Origin: Membranipora membranacea
Lineage: Eukaryota; Bryozoa; Gymnolaemata; Cheilostomatida; Membraniporidae
Assembly (NCBI GenBank): GCA_914767715.1
Contig: OU612075.1
Coordinates: 22,814,001-22,878,000 of the forward strand
DNA length: 64,000 nt
Reading direction: 5' to 3'
The first letter of the stretch is position 1, and each line of letters opens with the position of its first letter. The translations under genes and the position numbers were made by a program. Positions 39,557-50,198 of the stretch are shown here, one piece after another. The notes beneath the pieces are model-generated. The model was given only the letters and a program-made list of their open reading frames with translations, was not told the origin of the DNA and made no database searches.

Positions 39557-42416
39557 CTATGTAGTGGAAAAATATACTCTATTTGTCATATATATAGTGG
39601 AAAAGATGTGTGTAGTCAGGAAAAATTAGAGTTTCAAAGTGCTCATTGCCTTATATCGGCCCTGAGAATCTACACTTTGACTTAAAACTTCATTGACCTC
39701 GAGTTAGCCTTAGCTGCTCAAATATCACAGAATCCACCAGACATGATTCAGATCATGCACGGTAAGTTCTCTGTGGCTGGTCATGACAGGCGGTGTTCTG
39801 GTCGGTCGATTGACTTCTCTAATCGTTGTTACAATGTTTCTCAAGCATGATGTGCATGTTTATGACACGGCACATTCTTAGAGGATTTCTTTAAAATGTG
39901 GACCAGTGACTAAGCAAAAGTAAAACAGAAAAACTGACTGTAATATCACCAGAGACTATGGATATTATTTATAGTCTCTGATATCCCTGAGAAACTCACC
40001 GTTTTCTTTCCGCAATTTTGCTATAAATTTTTTTGGAGCTATTTTTCCGACTTTTTTCTTCTGAGTAGCGATCATATAGAAGAGATCACATAGACACGAG
40101 AGCAGACTCTCCTTTTTACTATTTTTCTGTTGTTGTCTGTATACCAGGACTTTATCTCTGAAGGGCTGACAGAAGTAGAGCGCTTGTAGCACTGAGTTAC
40201 AGTAGCATGTGTTACCAAACTGTAAACAAAAGTGTCATAAAAACATCAACAAATCGGAACAATGACCGGCCCCCTCCAAGGGGTTGTTTACAGCCCTGCA
40301 GAAGTTAGGCTAGATTTGACAGGCTTGCAAGGTGTGATCATGGAAAAAAATTAGTGATCAAACTATGGCTTCCGATTTAACAGTGAATATTGCACAATCC
40401 CAGAGTAGCCCAGTCAACATTAATATTCACACACAGCATACATCATCGTGTACAAAGCAGGTACAAAGCAGTGGATTGAGCTCTGATCAAGGTCATGGGA
40501 AGCAGTTACCAACAAAAATTTGATTAACAAAGTTTAGTCTAGCTTCACGATACCATATATAAGATGATGTAATACTACATCACCCTAGTTATAGCTATTG
40601 GGCTAGTATATAGTATATCAGCCTAGCACATATAGGTGTGCTCTTGTAGCACTATCGACTGTAAGAGGGGACATGGTACATAATCCACTTACGTTTACTA
40701 ATCCAAAGAAATGTTCATTATCTGGAAATCTATCTCCTATGTCATCCACAAGTCTTGATGCTCCAGCACCCTGAAAATAAGCGGTATCAATGAACAGTCA
40801 CAGAGAAATATAACAGCACAGCAGTATTAGTTTGAGCCCCCAAAACACTTGTCCCCATCCCGACGCCCCCTTGCAATATCTGTCTTTTCCAAAGCCTCGG
40901 CAACCATCAGTAGGAAACGCAAACTGGTTCGGGTGAATTTTTCCACTTTTGTGGAGGGATGGGGTTATGACAGAAGGTCAAGATGGAAGAGAATACAGAG
41001 GCTTTAATGAGAATGGAAAATTGTATCAGAAAGCATAATTTTGCCATGGACTGTGATTATAGTATTAAAATAGATCTCAGGAATTATGCTCAAGAAAGCT
41101 GTACTGCCTCTTATAATTACTCTAATAACAAGATAGCCGATTAATCTGTAAGCTATACCTAAATGACACTGAGCTGAGAATTTGAAACTAAGCAATATTT
41201 GAGGGGACGACTAGATTATCATGACATTAAGTAAAAGCTTGTGAAGTTCGTGTGCATATCTGACAGGGAATCACTGCAGCTCAATAAACAACATGTATCA
41301 AAGGTGTCTTTTTCCTTTAAGGAGATTCAGTTTCAGCTTCAATCTCAGTCAGGCTAAGTAGCACTACTCAGTCTTACATTGTCTATATATACTACTTATG
41401 GGGCAAATATCTACATGCTGCAAGAGATTGTTCTATCCACTAGGCTACATAGGAAAGTGGAATACCAGAGAAACGGACCAATTGTGCAAAGCCTCGACAA
41501 GGCCAAACTATCGAGACTCGACATTAGGAATCCTCTTCGATTGATACTCATGATATTCAGTACTGGTTGTAGTATCATTATTAGTCTTTGCAAAGAAATG
41601 AACATCAGTACTCCTTGTTAAGTAGCCAGCATATCAAGTCAGTATAGAACGGTTTAAATCTTATCCGTAATGTGTCTCAGGGCCATAGCCAGTACCAGTA
41701 CATGCGCTACTGCTGCTACATGGTTGACAAATTTAGATTGAGAAATGAGAAAATATGATGTTCAGTTTACCAAGCAACAGTGTCATGCCTCTGGCTCATC
41801 CACTGCATGTAGTAAAAATCTAAAACCCTTTTGTGGTGCTGAGAGCTGTTACCTACAGCAACCTTTCTTAGCACTTGTAATTATTTGAAAAAGTTTATCA
41901 CAAGCAAGCAATACTAGACCCATGAACTTTATATACTCCATATCGGTGAGTAGGATCAATCTAGCATTTCCATGATTGCATTAAAAGCAAAAACAATACT
42001 AGCCAAGAAGGATTGGTAAAATATTAGGGTAAGGTTAGGTAGGTCTATCTATCTATACACTACTCTTAGACCCAAATATTCCTGTTACTAAATCAGTTAA
42101 ACAGCTCAAGTAACAGCTCAATTACTTTAGAACACTCGTAACTACCAGTCCAATGTCAGGTTCATCGTCTAGTAACGTAAACTCACTGAAAGAAAGTCAG
42201 TTGGAAGGACAACAACAAGCATTGAATGATTGATGAAGTCATTGTGAATTGACTGTCTCTGTCTGTGTATATATATTATGTATGTATGCAAGTCTTGAAG
42301 TCAATATTTATTCTTGTATTGTAGTAAACAAGATACTCACAGTCACTGACTGATTGATAGATTAGGCAAGGGAGTTCATTGGATTAGGTTTGTAATGCAG
42401 TGTGTTTACCTACCAT
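36358..42416 (-). CDS. USP12/USP46: USP12/46-type ubiquitin carboxyl-terminal hydrolase
   Basis: Cysteine protease that removes ubiquitin; vertebrate USP12 and USP46 need WD40 partners (WDR48, WDR20). Minus-strand exons in transcript order: 42416-42414 (ATG only, tentative), 40770-40693, 40219-40000, 39452-39372, 38905-38775, 38060-37900, 37281-37149, 36874-36731, 36459-36358. All junctions keep phase. About 350 residues; USP12 has 370. Cys box [32 protein letters not shown], zinc ligands CLNCET and [10 protein letters not shown], His box [22 protein letters not shown] and C-terminus [10 protein letters not shown] are all present and intact. One ancestral-type gene seems likely rather than either vertebrate paralogue. 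Convergent with KIDINS220 and divergent from RPL21. Confidence 0.92.
38224..38386. repeat. MITE-like imperfect inverted repeat
   Basis: In a USP12/46 intron. Arms share cagtcc, ctagatcaga and attcagcagcttgt in the same order, inverted, about 165 bp overall. Confidence 0.6.
38988..39045. repeat. Dispersed repeat, copy 2
   Basis: Partner of 3488-3560, same orientation, a few mismatches and single-base gaps. Confidence 0.6.
39468..39600. repeat. Tandem (TA)n plus tagtcctatgtagtggaaaa repeat
   Basis: Three copies of a unit with atactctatt, a TA tract of varied length and tagtcctatgtagtgg, starting about 20 bases upstream of the acceptor of USP12/46 exon 39452-39372. Confidence 0.85.
40000..40219 (-). 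CDS. USP12/USP46: USP12/46 catalytic Cys box exon
   Basis: Begins [20 protein letters not shown] with the nucleophilic Cys in the G-N-T-C-Y-C-N box, and ends [12 protein letters not shown] with a phase-1 donor. It continues into [13 protein letters not shown] in the next exon. Acceptor on the minus strand is tttacag (plus 40220-40226). Confidence 0.93.
42414..42416 (-). CDS. USP12/USP46: Tentative USP12/46 start-codon exon
   Basis: The second coding exon begins [10 protein letters not shown]..., aligning with human (T)MGANASALEK. On the minus strand at 42416-42414 an ATG in context aaaacATGg is followed at once by gtaggtaaac, a good donor, in phase 0. This would put the initiator Met alone in its exon, giving the start MGAGAS, a potential N-myristoylation context. 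Distance (1.6 kb) and lack of other evidence keep this tentative. Confidence 0.4.
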
Positions 42417-43284
42417 GTTTTGTTTATATGTCACACCCCATGCAGTTTGAGCTGAAGGTTATACAGCATATGAAGAGTAGCACTGACACCACTTAAATGA
42501 GCAAACTATCAACCAAAGAGTTGTGAGGGAACATACATTCACTTCCCAATAAAAAGTATTTCTGTTTACTTTTTGGGCCGGAAGTGGAATGTCCTGCATA
42601 AAAACTTTAATATAAATATTATTTTCTAGCTTATTATTTCTCCAAAATATCAAAATTAATTTTGATATATTTTATCTCCAAATAATAATTCTGATATTAA
42701 GGTCACAGACAGTTAAATAAATATTCTCGGAAAGTCTCGCATCAGTCTTTTTTAGGGTGGTCGCCATCAACTTCAGGTTAGTAAAATTTCCACATGGTAT
42801 TAGTCCCTCATAATATGTCCATAAATAAGACGAAATTCCACATAATTTGCTGTTAGACTGTTGATAAAAGTACAATGAGTTACCAGTGTGTCAGTTAGAT
42901 CACCACATGGATGGTGTCTGTTCTTGAGTTTGGAGATTGTCCTCACTGAACTAATCAATTCTCATCATTCACAATAATTTTTTATAATAATAGTGATTAA
43001 TTTCATTTCCTTCGGCTTGAATTTGAGCTAAGCTACACTGACATACAATGGGGATGGAATGCTAGTCACTTATAATTGCCATAGCATATTTGTTACAACT
43101 TTTCCACAGCCAATGACATGTTACAGAAACTTTGGGTAGATGTACAATCATTATTATATTTAGAAAATAAATCAAACCTCCAATGGATTGGTAGTAAGTA
43201 AAGTAATCATAAGATATTAGTCACTTGTCATCTAAAATACAATTCATATGACTTGTATTTTGTGTTTTCTCTTTAGCAGGCACC
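42417..43284. other. Divergent region between USP12/46 and RPL21
   Basis: Probably holds both promoters and the non-coding first exon of RPL21. No TATA box or terminal-oligopyrimidine start could be assigned with confidence. Confidence 0.5.
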
Positions 43285-44956
43285 ATGACGAACACAACAG
43301 GAAAACGACGTGGTACTCGGTACATGTTCAGCAGAGGATACAAGAAACATGGAGTAACTGGACTTGCCAAATACCTGAAGGTGTACAAAGTCGGAGACTA
43401 TGTTGATGTGAAGGTAATATACTGCATTAGCTCTAGGCTTTGTTCTCTCCCGACAATACCATCATGTGAATGTGTTGAAAGCTGATAAGAACATGTCTCA
43501 AAAAATACCCTAATTTCCAATGTGGCCCTTATGTAAAGGCCTTGATGTGTACCAGATCTGTGCATGAGTGAGTTAGAAGGCTGTAACATTACCAGGTACT
43601 AGGCTCAAATGGATTGTATAGTAGCTAATTGTACTGGCGACTTTGTAAGTTTCCATTTCTTGGATCAGTTCAGTTTGCATGTTAATTGTATTGATCTTGA
43701 ATCGAATGCAAGTCTTCAGCATGGTACAATATAATGATACACTGAGCCATTTTGCACCATTTGAAAGTTGGTTGCAGTGTCATGGAATCGTTGATACTAC
43801 TACTGAATACTTGCATACTGAATACTGCATCACTCGTGTATGTGTATTGTAGGGAGATGGAGCCATCCAGAAGGGTATGCCACATAAGAATTACCACGGT
43901 AGAACTGGACGTGTTTTCAATGTTACCAAGCATGCTGTTGGTGTTGTAGTCAACAAAAGAGTCAGGTGGGTACATTGCAATAAATTTTAAGTACTTTTGG
44001 ACCTTGGCCGGTCGAGCTCGGAGAAAATCTTTGGATATCAGTTGTCTAAGGCTACAGTTGCCTCTAGAAACCAACACCTGATCACATGGATAATAAAAAA
44101 ATTTGAACTGTGTATGGATTAAACTGTTAAACACGCTAAACTCGGACGTGAGATCTGTGTCATCATATGCCTCATTTGGCCATGAAGCAGGGAAGTATTA
44201 TACTTAAGGTTTTGTGGGTTGCTGTATGATGATTTAGGTGGTTTAAAGAGAATTTATTAATGTCAGATTTTCATAATAGGAAGCGATGCAATATTTGTGC
44301 AGAACAACGAAAAATTGGACACATCTTCTTTTGGTGAGGGTAATAAGTGGTGAACTTTCTTGGATTCTGTTACTAGAGATATAGGTAGAAATATGAGATA
44401 CCGGTTTTTCGATAACTGCAATATCTAAAACTTGTCTCTGGAAAAATATGCTGAGAAAGGGTTTCAATTTTATTGGTATTAATATATCAGATGGAGCCAC
44501 AAATAGTATGATAACATTTATCTCGTTCTATGCTTTATGCTAAAATAGAATAGGACAGATGCGAGTAAACCTACATGTTAAAATATGGATAAGGTTTCTT
44601 GTTTCTGCCTACAGCTCATACAAAGGCCCTGATCTGAAACTAATCTAATTAAGAAGTTCCCTCTGTACCACTTTAGTTTCTTAATGTTTATAGTATTGCT
44701 GTGTCTATATTACAGAGGTAGAATTCTGGCCAAGAAGCTGAACATCAGAATTGAGCACATTAAGCACTCTAACTGCCGACTCGACTTCTTGAAGAGAATG
44801 AAGGATAATGAGGCTAAGAAGGTCGAGGCCAGAGCTGCCGGCACTAAAGTACAGCTGAAGAGACAGCCAACCGGCCCAAGACCCGCTCACTTTGTCAACG
44901 CAAGGACAAACAAGCCACAGATTGTTGAGCCCATCAGATACGAGTTCATTGCTTAA
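43285..44956 (+). CDS. RPL21: 60S ribosomal protein L21 (eL21)
   Basis: Exons 43285-43413 ([20 protein letters not shown] ... VDVK), 43853-43965 ([20 protein letters not shown] ... NKRVR) and 44715-44956 ([20 protein letters not shown] ... EPIRYEFIA, stop TAA). About 160 residues, full length for the family and very close to human L21 over its whole length. The start is fixed by [15 protein letters not shown]. An acceptor (tttagcag) ends about five bases before the ATG, so a non-coding 5' exon upstream is likely. Starts about 870 bp from the tentative USP12/46 start, on the opposite strand. Confidence 0.97.
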
Positions 44957-44961
44957 GTCTC

Positions 44962-44967
44962 AATAAA
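44962..44967 (+). terminator. RPL21 polyadenylation signal
   Basis: AATAAA six bases after the RPL21 stop codon, giving a very short 3' UTR, as is usual for ribosomal protein mRNAs. A TG-rich stretch (ggcttgttgtgatt) follows about 25 bases on, fitting a downstream element. Confidence 0.75.
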
Positions 44968-46510
44968 AACTATGAAAACACCAAAAAACTCTGGCTTGTT
45001 GTGATTAATCTCTGTTGAATCTGTCATGTTGTATATGACCAGGAGTTTTGTAATTGAGACATTGAGCACATATAATGGCAACACTGCATACAGCGCAGGA
45101 AATTCTTGCATCTGATATTCGAGCCCTAGCATTATAAAGGGTAAATGACCATTCGGAGTTGGGTGTCACTGTCCAGTGAATGTTTTCGCAAACTAGTTGA
45201 TTGCAAAAAATGGATTGTCTTGGATATTTCGATTTGAGGAAAAATCTCACTCTAATTGTGTGAGGCTATGAATATTTATAAATAGATGAAGTTTGATCCA
45301 ACGGGATTGTCATTCCAGTTTGCTCCCATTATATTTATCAACAGCTCAAATGGGCAACTGGAAATTCAGGCATACTTGTGGGATCATATATGATTTAGGC
45401 AGGGATTTAGCTCCCTGGTCATGGGTGTTATTTGGTATTATGTCCACACTGCTTGTAGATAGACTCTGTGGTACGAGTGCCTCTGCAATTGCGTTTTCAA
45501 ACTGAAAATTCACCGGAGCTGGGGACTCGGCACATTTGAAAAAGTGTGCAAAGATTACCAATCTGAATTGATTGGTGCACATGCGCAGTGTATAACGCCT
45601 TGCATAGAAATGGACTACGATAGACAGTGTATGTGTAATTGGAGTGGTGTGTGTCATCCGATCAATAAACATGCTTAGAGAAAGGAGTTGGAGATGAACT
45701 CCTTGTTTAGAGGTATGTCATACCTCTGTAGCGGCTGGCACTACTCAAATTTAATGCACTATTTTACCAATGAACTGTGTTATTGTGGTCCGCTCTAGTG
45801 GTCATATAGCTAAATTTGTTAAAATGTGCCTAAACTTCAAGCTGCTTATCATTGGACTAATGAACTGTAAAACCATTACATGGCAGCAATGAAGAGGGAG
45901 TTCATTGATGGCAGCACACGGGAGTTTTTGAGTAGAGTAAAAGAGTATTGGTGAAGTGAGGAGTTGTTCCCACATAGCTCAATTCAGTCACAGTGAGTCG
46001 AGCTGTGACATCTGTATAAGCTTCCTGTACAAAAATGACTTGAGAGGGAATTTCAAACAGTTTATGACAGTTTTTGGAACAAAATAAACCTTAATTTGTA
46101 CAAGAAGTAACAGTTCCCCTGTAACTCCTTAGTTTGTATCATTCACATGCCTACCATAAACTCAAAGCTGTGCTCAAGCAGTGTGCAAACATGTGCCCAT
46201 GAGAAATGGAACCAAGATGTAATGTATATAAAAAGTCTAGTTCTGTGTGGGCAGTAGGACTAGGAGTAGTAACTTTGCTGAAAAACCCATGGCCATAGAT
46301 AGTGGATGTGCTGGATTTTTGTTGTTGATTCAGCCTATGTTGTCGTTTGATAAAACATGTTTTGGGTATGAGGTAGTTTTGATAGTTTTGAGGCTATGGA
46401 TAATATAGCGAGCCAAGTAACACTCATTATTGAGGGGACAACTCAATATATCCAATATAAAGCTGTCTGCTAATATAATCGATGTATCATGCCTACTAAT
46501 TTTGAATATT
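44968..46510. other. Intergenic region after RPL21
   Basis: A few ORFs of up to 108 codons without family resemblance; nothing supported. Confidence 0.55.
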
Positions 46511-47308
46511 CTAAATAGATAGATACAACATACAGTGGTGCGCGTACCACTGCACAACACACAGGTCTTCAGCTAGAAACCATGAGTCAAACGCTGTTTC
46601 GAGGCCTTCTCTAGTAAAACCTCCTCATGGCCGGCCCCAGCAGCATGAAGCCACCCCTGTGTGTTGCTGAGCATCTCAATCAATCTCATCGATCCCTCAG
46701 TGCATTTTGTAAGTTTCGGTGGTTTGACATAATTGGTGTGTTTACGCTGTTGCGCAACCAGGGAGGCTGCCAACTCTTCATTGTTTCAGTGCAACAATGT
46801 TCGCCCCATCACTCTCATGCTTATACTCTAAGCCAAACCAGTGCAGGGAGGTTTGCTTTCCATCAACTCATCGGCGCAAAGTCGCTATCGTCAAGGCACC
46901 CGCCCCTCGTGCCACTCTTTAACTACTCAAATTCACCACATTGAGCATAGTACAACTCATACACAAGTCAGAGAGATGACTTGTTTGCGCTACAGCCAGT
47001 GGGCTGACTGTGATTTCCTGTCTCGCTCTGCCTGCCTTTTATGCGAGGGCCAAGCTTTTAATCCTATGTTTATAAAACCTTAGATCTAACTCAGACTCAC
47101 TTTGATTTTCACTCTGCAGAGATTAAACTACTTTAATTTGAGTATTAAAGGCATAATCTTGCTTAGCCTTCTACCCCAAGCAATTTGCTTATCATCACTT
47201 AATCCCCTCATTCTAATCCTTACAAGGATTATAACAAAAGGAATTAAATGCTGGCCAACTCCACAAAACAAAGTGAGTGTGTTAAACCCCAGCTTATAAG
47301 TAATAGGA

Positions 47309-48625
47309 TTACTTAGCTTTTGTCTTCACACAGTGCTGTTGCCATATCCATGCAGATGCGCTTTCTGCCTCATGTACTATGCTTTTTGTGGCTTGTTTGA
47401 GTGCTCTTCCTGAAAGCCCAACTCTAGTCAGAAATTTGGTAGCTGATCTAGCCATGAATCCACGGCAGCCAACTTCCACTGCGAATAATTCGCAATTCCA
47501 ACCTTTGTCTTGGCATTGTGTGACCAGATCTTCGTATCTTGTCAGTTTTCTCTCATGCGCGTATGAGAGATTTTCTTCCCAAGGCACCGTCAATTCCATC
47601 AGTATTAGTGCTTTTTCTTTGTCAGACCAAACAATTAAGTCTGGTCTTTGGTTCGTGATCACAATATGCTGTGGCATGCTGAGCTGCTCTGTGAGGTCGC
47701 ATCTCACCTGCCATTCTCCGCTGTTCATCAATCCCTTTTTGCGCAAAATCTTTTCACGCGCTTCACCACCAGCATTAGCATATTCACACTTCTCCGTGAC
47801 ATATTTACACAACACTTTCAGGACTTGATTATGCCTATACGTGTATCTTCCCAGGCTCTGTTGGCAATTCGACAGTATATGTCGAAGTGTGCCCTTAGCC
47901 GAGCACTCGGCGCATTTCGAGTTCTCGGTCAAATTCCAGCGTTCCAGGTTTGCCGGGGTCGGTAGCTGATCATAAGCTGCACCAACCAGAAAGCTGATCC
48001 TTAGTGGCTCCATCGAACACAATTCTGTCCATTTGAGCTGACGCTGCTCAACAGACTCCCAACAAGTCCACCTGCCTTGTTGGGCTTGGCCTACAGCTTG
48101 TGTCTGGCGGCGCTCCTCTTCCATCTTGCGCACCTCATCAACTACCATCTCCCGTCTAACCTTTGGGCTTTCCTTTGAGAACCACCGGTTTGCTTCCCAG
48201 CCGATGCCATGACGTGCAGTTGTCACAGCACCCACAATCTCACTTATCTCCAGTCGAGATTTGGCATCTCTGACAATCTCTGTGACAGACCATTTTTTAC
48301 CAGTGTCAAGTGTTGGAGCACATTCCCTTATCACCTGGTCTGGTGACTCGTTCAACATCATATCCAGTCTCGCCTTTGATGTTTTGTACTCTTCCACAAG
48401 CGATTTCATAGGTAGTGAAAGAGTAAACGAACTTGCATACAGTGCATTAGTGTTGAAGCTCCTTGGAACTCCAAGCCACTTACGCATGTGCTTGTTAATC
48501 ATTTGCTCCATTCTCTCAACTGGTGTTAGCGGAATATCATAAACTGTCAGAGGCCACAGAATTCGAGGCATGAGTGCAAAGTTGAGAATCCAGGCTTTGT
48601 ATTTGCCAGACAGACCACATTTTTA
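47309..48625 (-). pseudogene. LINE endonuclease frame, copy 2 (3' part)
   Basis: Continues the RT in the -1 frame. Contains the CCHC knuckle [17 protein letters not shown] and the restriction-like endonuclease with [40 protein letters not shown] and VEVGCRGF. This arrangement (one ORF, CCHC then PD-(D/E)xK nuclease after RT) is that of R2/NeSL-like elements, not the APE-type LINEs. The exact clade cannot be named without a tree. Overlaps the 5' frame by about 80 bases. Confidence 0.83.
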
Positions 48626-50028
48626 ATCGCGTCCAGCCCTGTAATGAGTTGCTTTTTCACCTCGTTTCCGCGAAACCTGTCTGTGATCGGTAAACTATAC
48701 CATCTTCCTAAGCTCTTCACAGGCTGCTCTGCAAGCGTGGGAATACGCTCTGTTCCTATGAAGTAGGTATTTGGTACAGGTTTGCCTTTACACAAAGACA
48801 GGGACCGGCTCTTGCTAGGTTTGAATCGCATCGCACATCTCTCTATCAACTCATGCAGTCTATCGATTGAAGCTACAACCTGGGCCTTATCTGGTGATAT
48901 TATTGTAATATCGTCCATAAAGGCCCTCATCGGCGGTAGTATCTGGTTATTCGCAACCTGGATCCCATTCACACTGCCTTGTGAATTCCGTATAACTATC
49001 TCCATCACCATAACGAATAGCAAAGGTGATATAGCACATCCCATAGGGATGCCTACTGCCAGCTCTTGCCAGCTCGTGGTAAAGTTCTTAGTAGTGAATC
49101 GCATTTCGAACTTTTTATAGTAGCGCTCAACCATAACCCTTAGCCTGTCGGGCACCCAGAAGTGTGATAGTGCGAGGTCAATTATGCTGTGCGGTACAGA
49201 ACCATAGGCATTCGCCAAATCCAACCAGATTATCTCAAGGTTCGATTTTGCTTGTTTAGCAGACTTTATTGCTGACCAAATCATGCTCACATGCTCAAGA
49301 CATCCAGGGAATCCTGGGATGCCTGCCTTCTGAACTGATGGATCAATGAATCCATTGTTCATAAGATAATCTGTGAGGCGTTTTGCCAGAACGCTGAAGA
49401 ATATCTTGCCTTCTACATTTAGCAGTGATATTGGTCTAAACTGCCCTAGGTCCTCCGCCTTATCCTCTTTCGGTATATACACACCATTCGCACAACACCA
49501 CTCATCTGGGATCTTGCCAGACTTCCAGATTTGGTTGAGCACTTTTGTCAAGATCTCCAGTATGCCTGGACATTTCTTGTATAGCTTATAACTGATGCCA
49601 TTAATTCCTGGAGCACTTTTGGCACATGCCTTGGTAACTACATGTGCAACTTCTCCAAGCTTGATATCACCCATCTCAAAACTGAAACCTGGAGATGTTG
49701 GACGTTTAAGCCCAGCAATATCAGTGTTCACCTCGCTCTTGTTACCGTACACTTTTGCCAAGTGTGCCTCAACTTCTGCCTGACTAGCCTTGAGCTCGCC
49801 GCTCTTACTCTGCTCAAACAACTTCTTGGCAAATCCGTATGGATTTTTCATGAAATTGTTCAAGTTCTTTCGCTTCAACTTCCTCTTCTTCCTCAAGGCC
49901 TCAGCTCTGGCTAGCCTTCTTATTCGTTCCTTGACATCATTAAGCAATACAGAAAGCCCATGCCTTTCTGATTCAGCGCAATTTCTCATTCTCTCTCTCA
50001 GCGCGCGTTGCTGAGTATTCAAAGTCAA
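48547..50028 (-). pseudogene. LINE reverse transcriptase frame, copy 2 (5' part)
   Basis: Open for 493 codons with no ATG at its start. Reads [60 protein letters not shown] and [10 protein letters not shown] (RT motifs; the catalytic box is F-M-D-D). The frame runs off ...GLDAIKNVVCLAN while the conserved continuation [20 protein letters not shown] is in the -1 frame, starting at a run of five A (plus strand 48620-48624). Copy 1 has the same run. Otherwise intact, so this is much the younger or better-kept copy. Confidence 0.82.
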
Positions 50029-50198
50029 ACAGAGTAATTCTGATGTGAAAAGGGTTATCTACCCTGATTTAAACTGGAACATATTATATTATCATTATCA
50101 TGGAGACGGCTTCAACATATATATATTTATTGCAGAAGCACTCTCACAGACATCATAAATAAATATTCTATACACATTTAATCTTAGCAATTATCGAC

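Larger units (their letters stand above)
46511..50030 (-). mobile_element. RLE-type non-LTR retrotransposon (LINE), copy 2
   Basis: Same family and strand as copy 1, about 41 kb away, between RPL21 and the SLX4-like gene. The shared 3' end begins at about 46511 (gatacaacatacagtgg) next to a short gata repeat, the kind of tail some LINEs carry. The upstream limit near 50030 is a guess: sequence beyond it has no ORF. No clear target-site duplication was found by eye. About 290 codons upstream of the RT core are kept that copy 1 partly lacks. The N-terminal DNA-binding region expected in RLE elements is not visible, so this copy is also 5'-truncated. Confidence 0.85.

Noticed and set aside
43414-44714. 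snoRNAs in RPL21 introns
   Set aside because: Vertebrate RPL21 hosts snoRNAs, so the introns were scanned for C/D boxes. A tgatgat at about 44226 has no suitably placed CTGA partner or end stem.
45346-45672. 108-codon minus-strand ORF after RPL21
   Set aside because: No family resemblance, no splice context, AT-rich background where such ORFs arise by chance.
46500-46520. Target-site duplication for LINE copy 2
   Set aside because: gaatattctaaa on the left and gagtattcaaag on the right are only loosely alike; not convincing.
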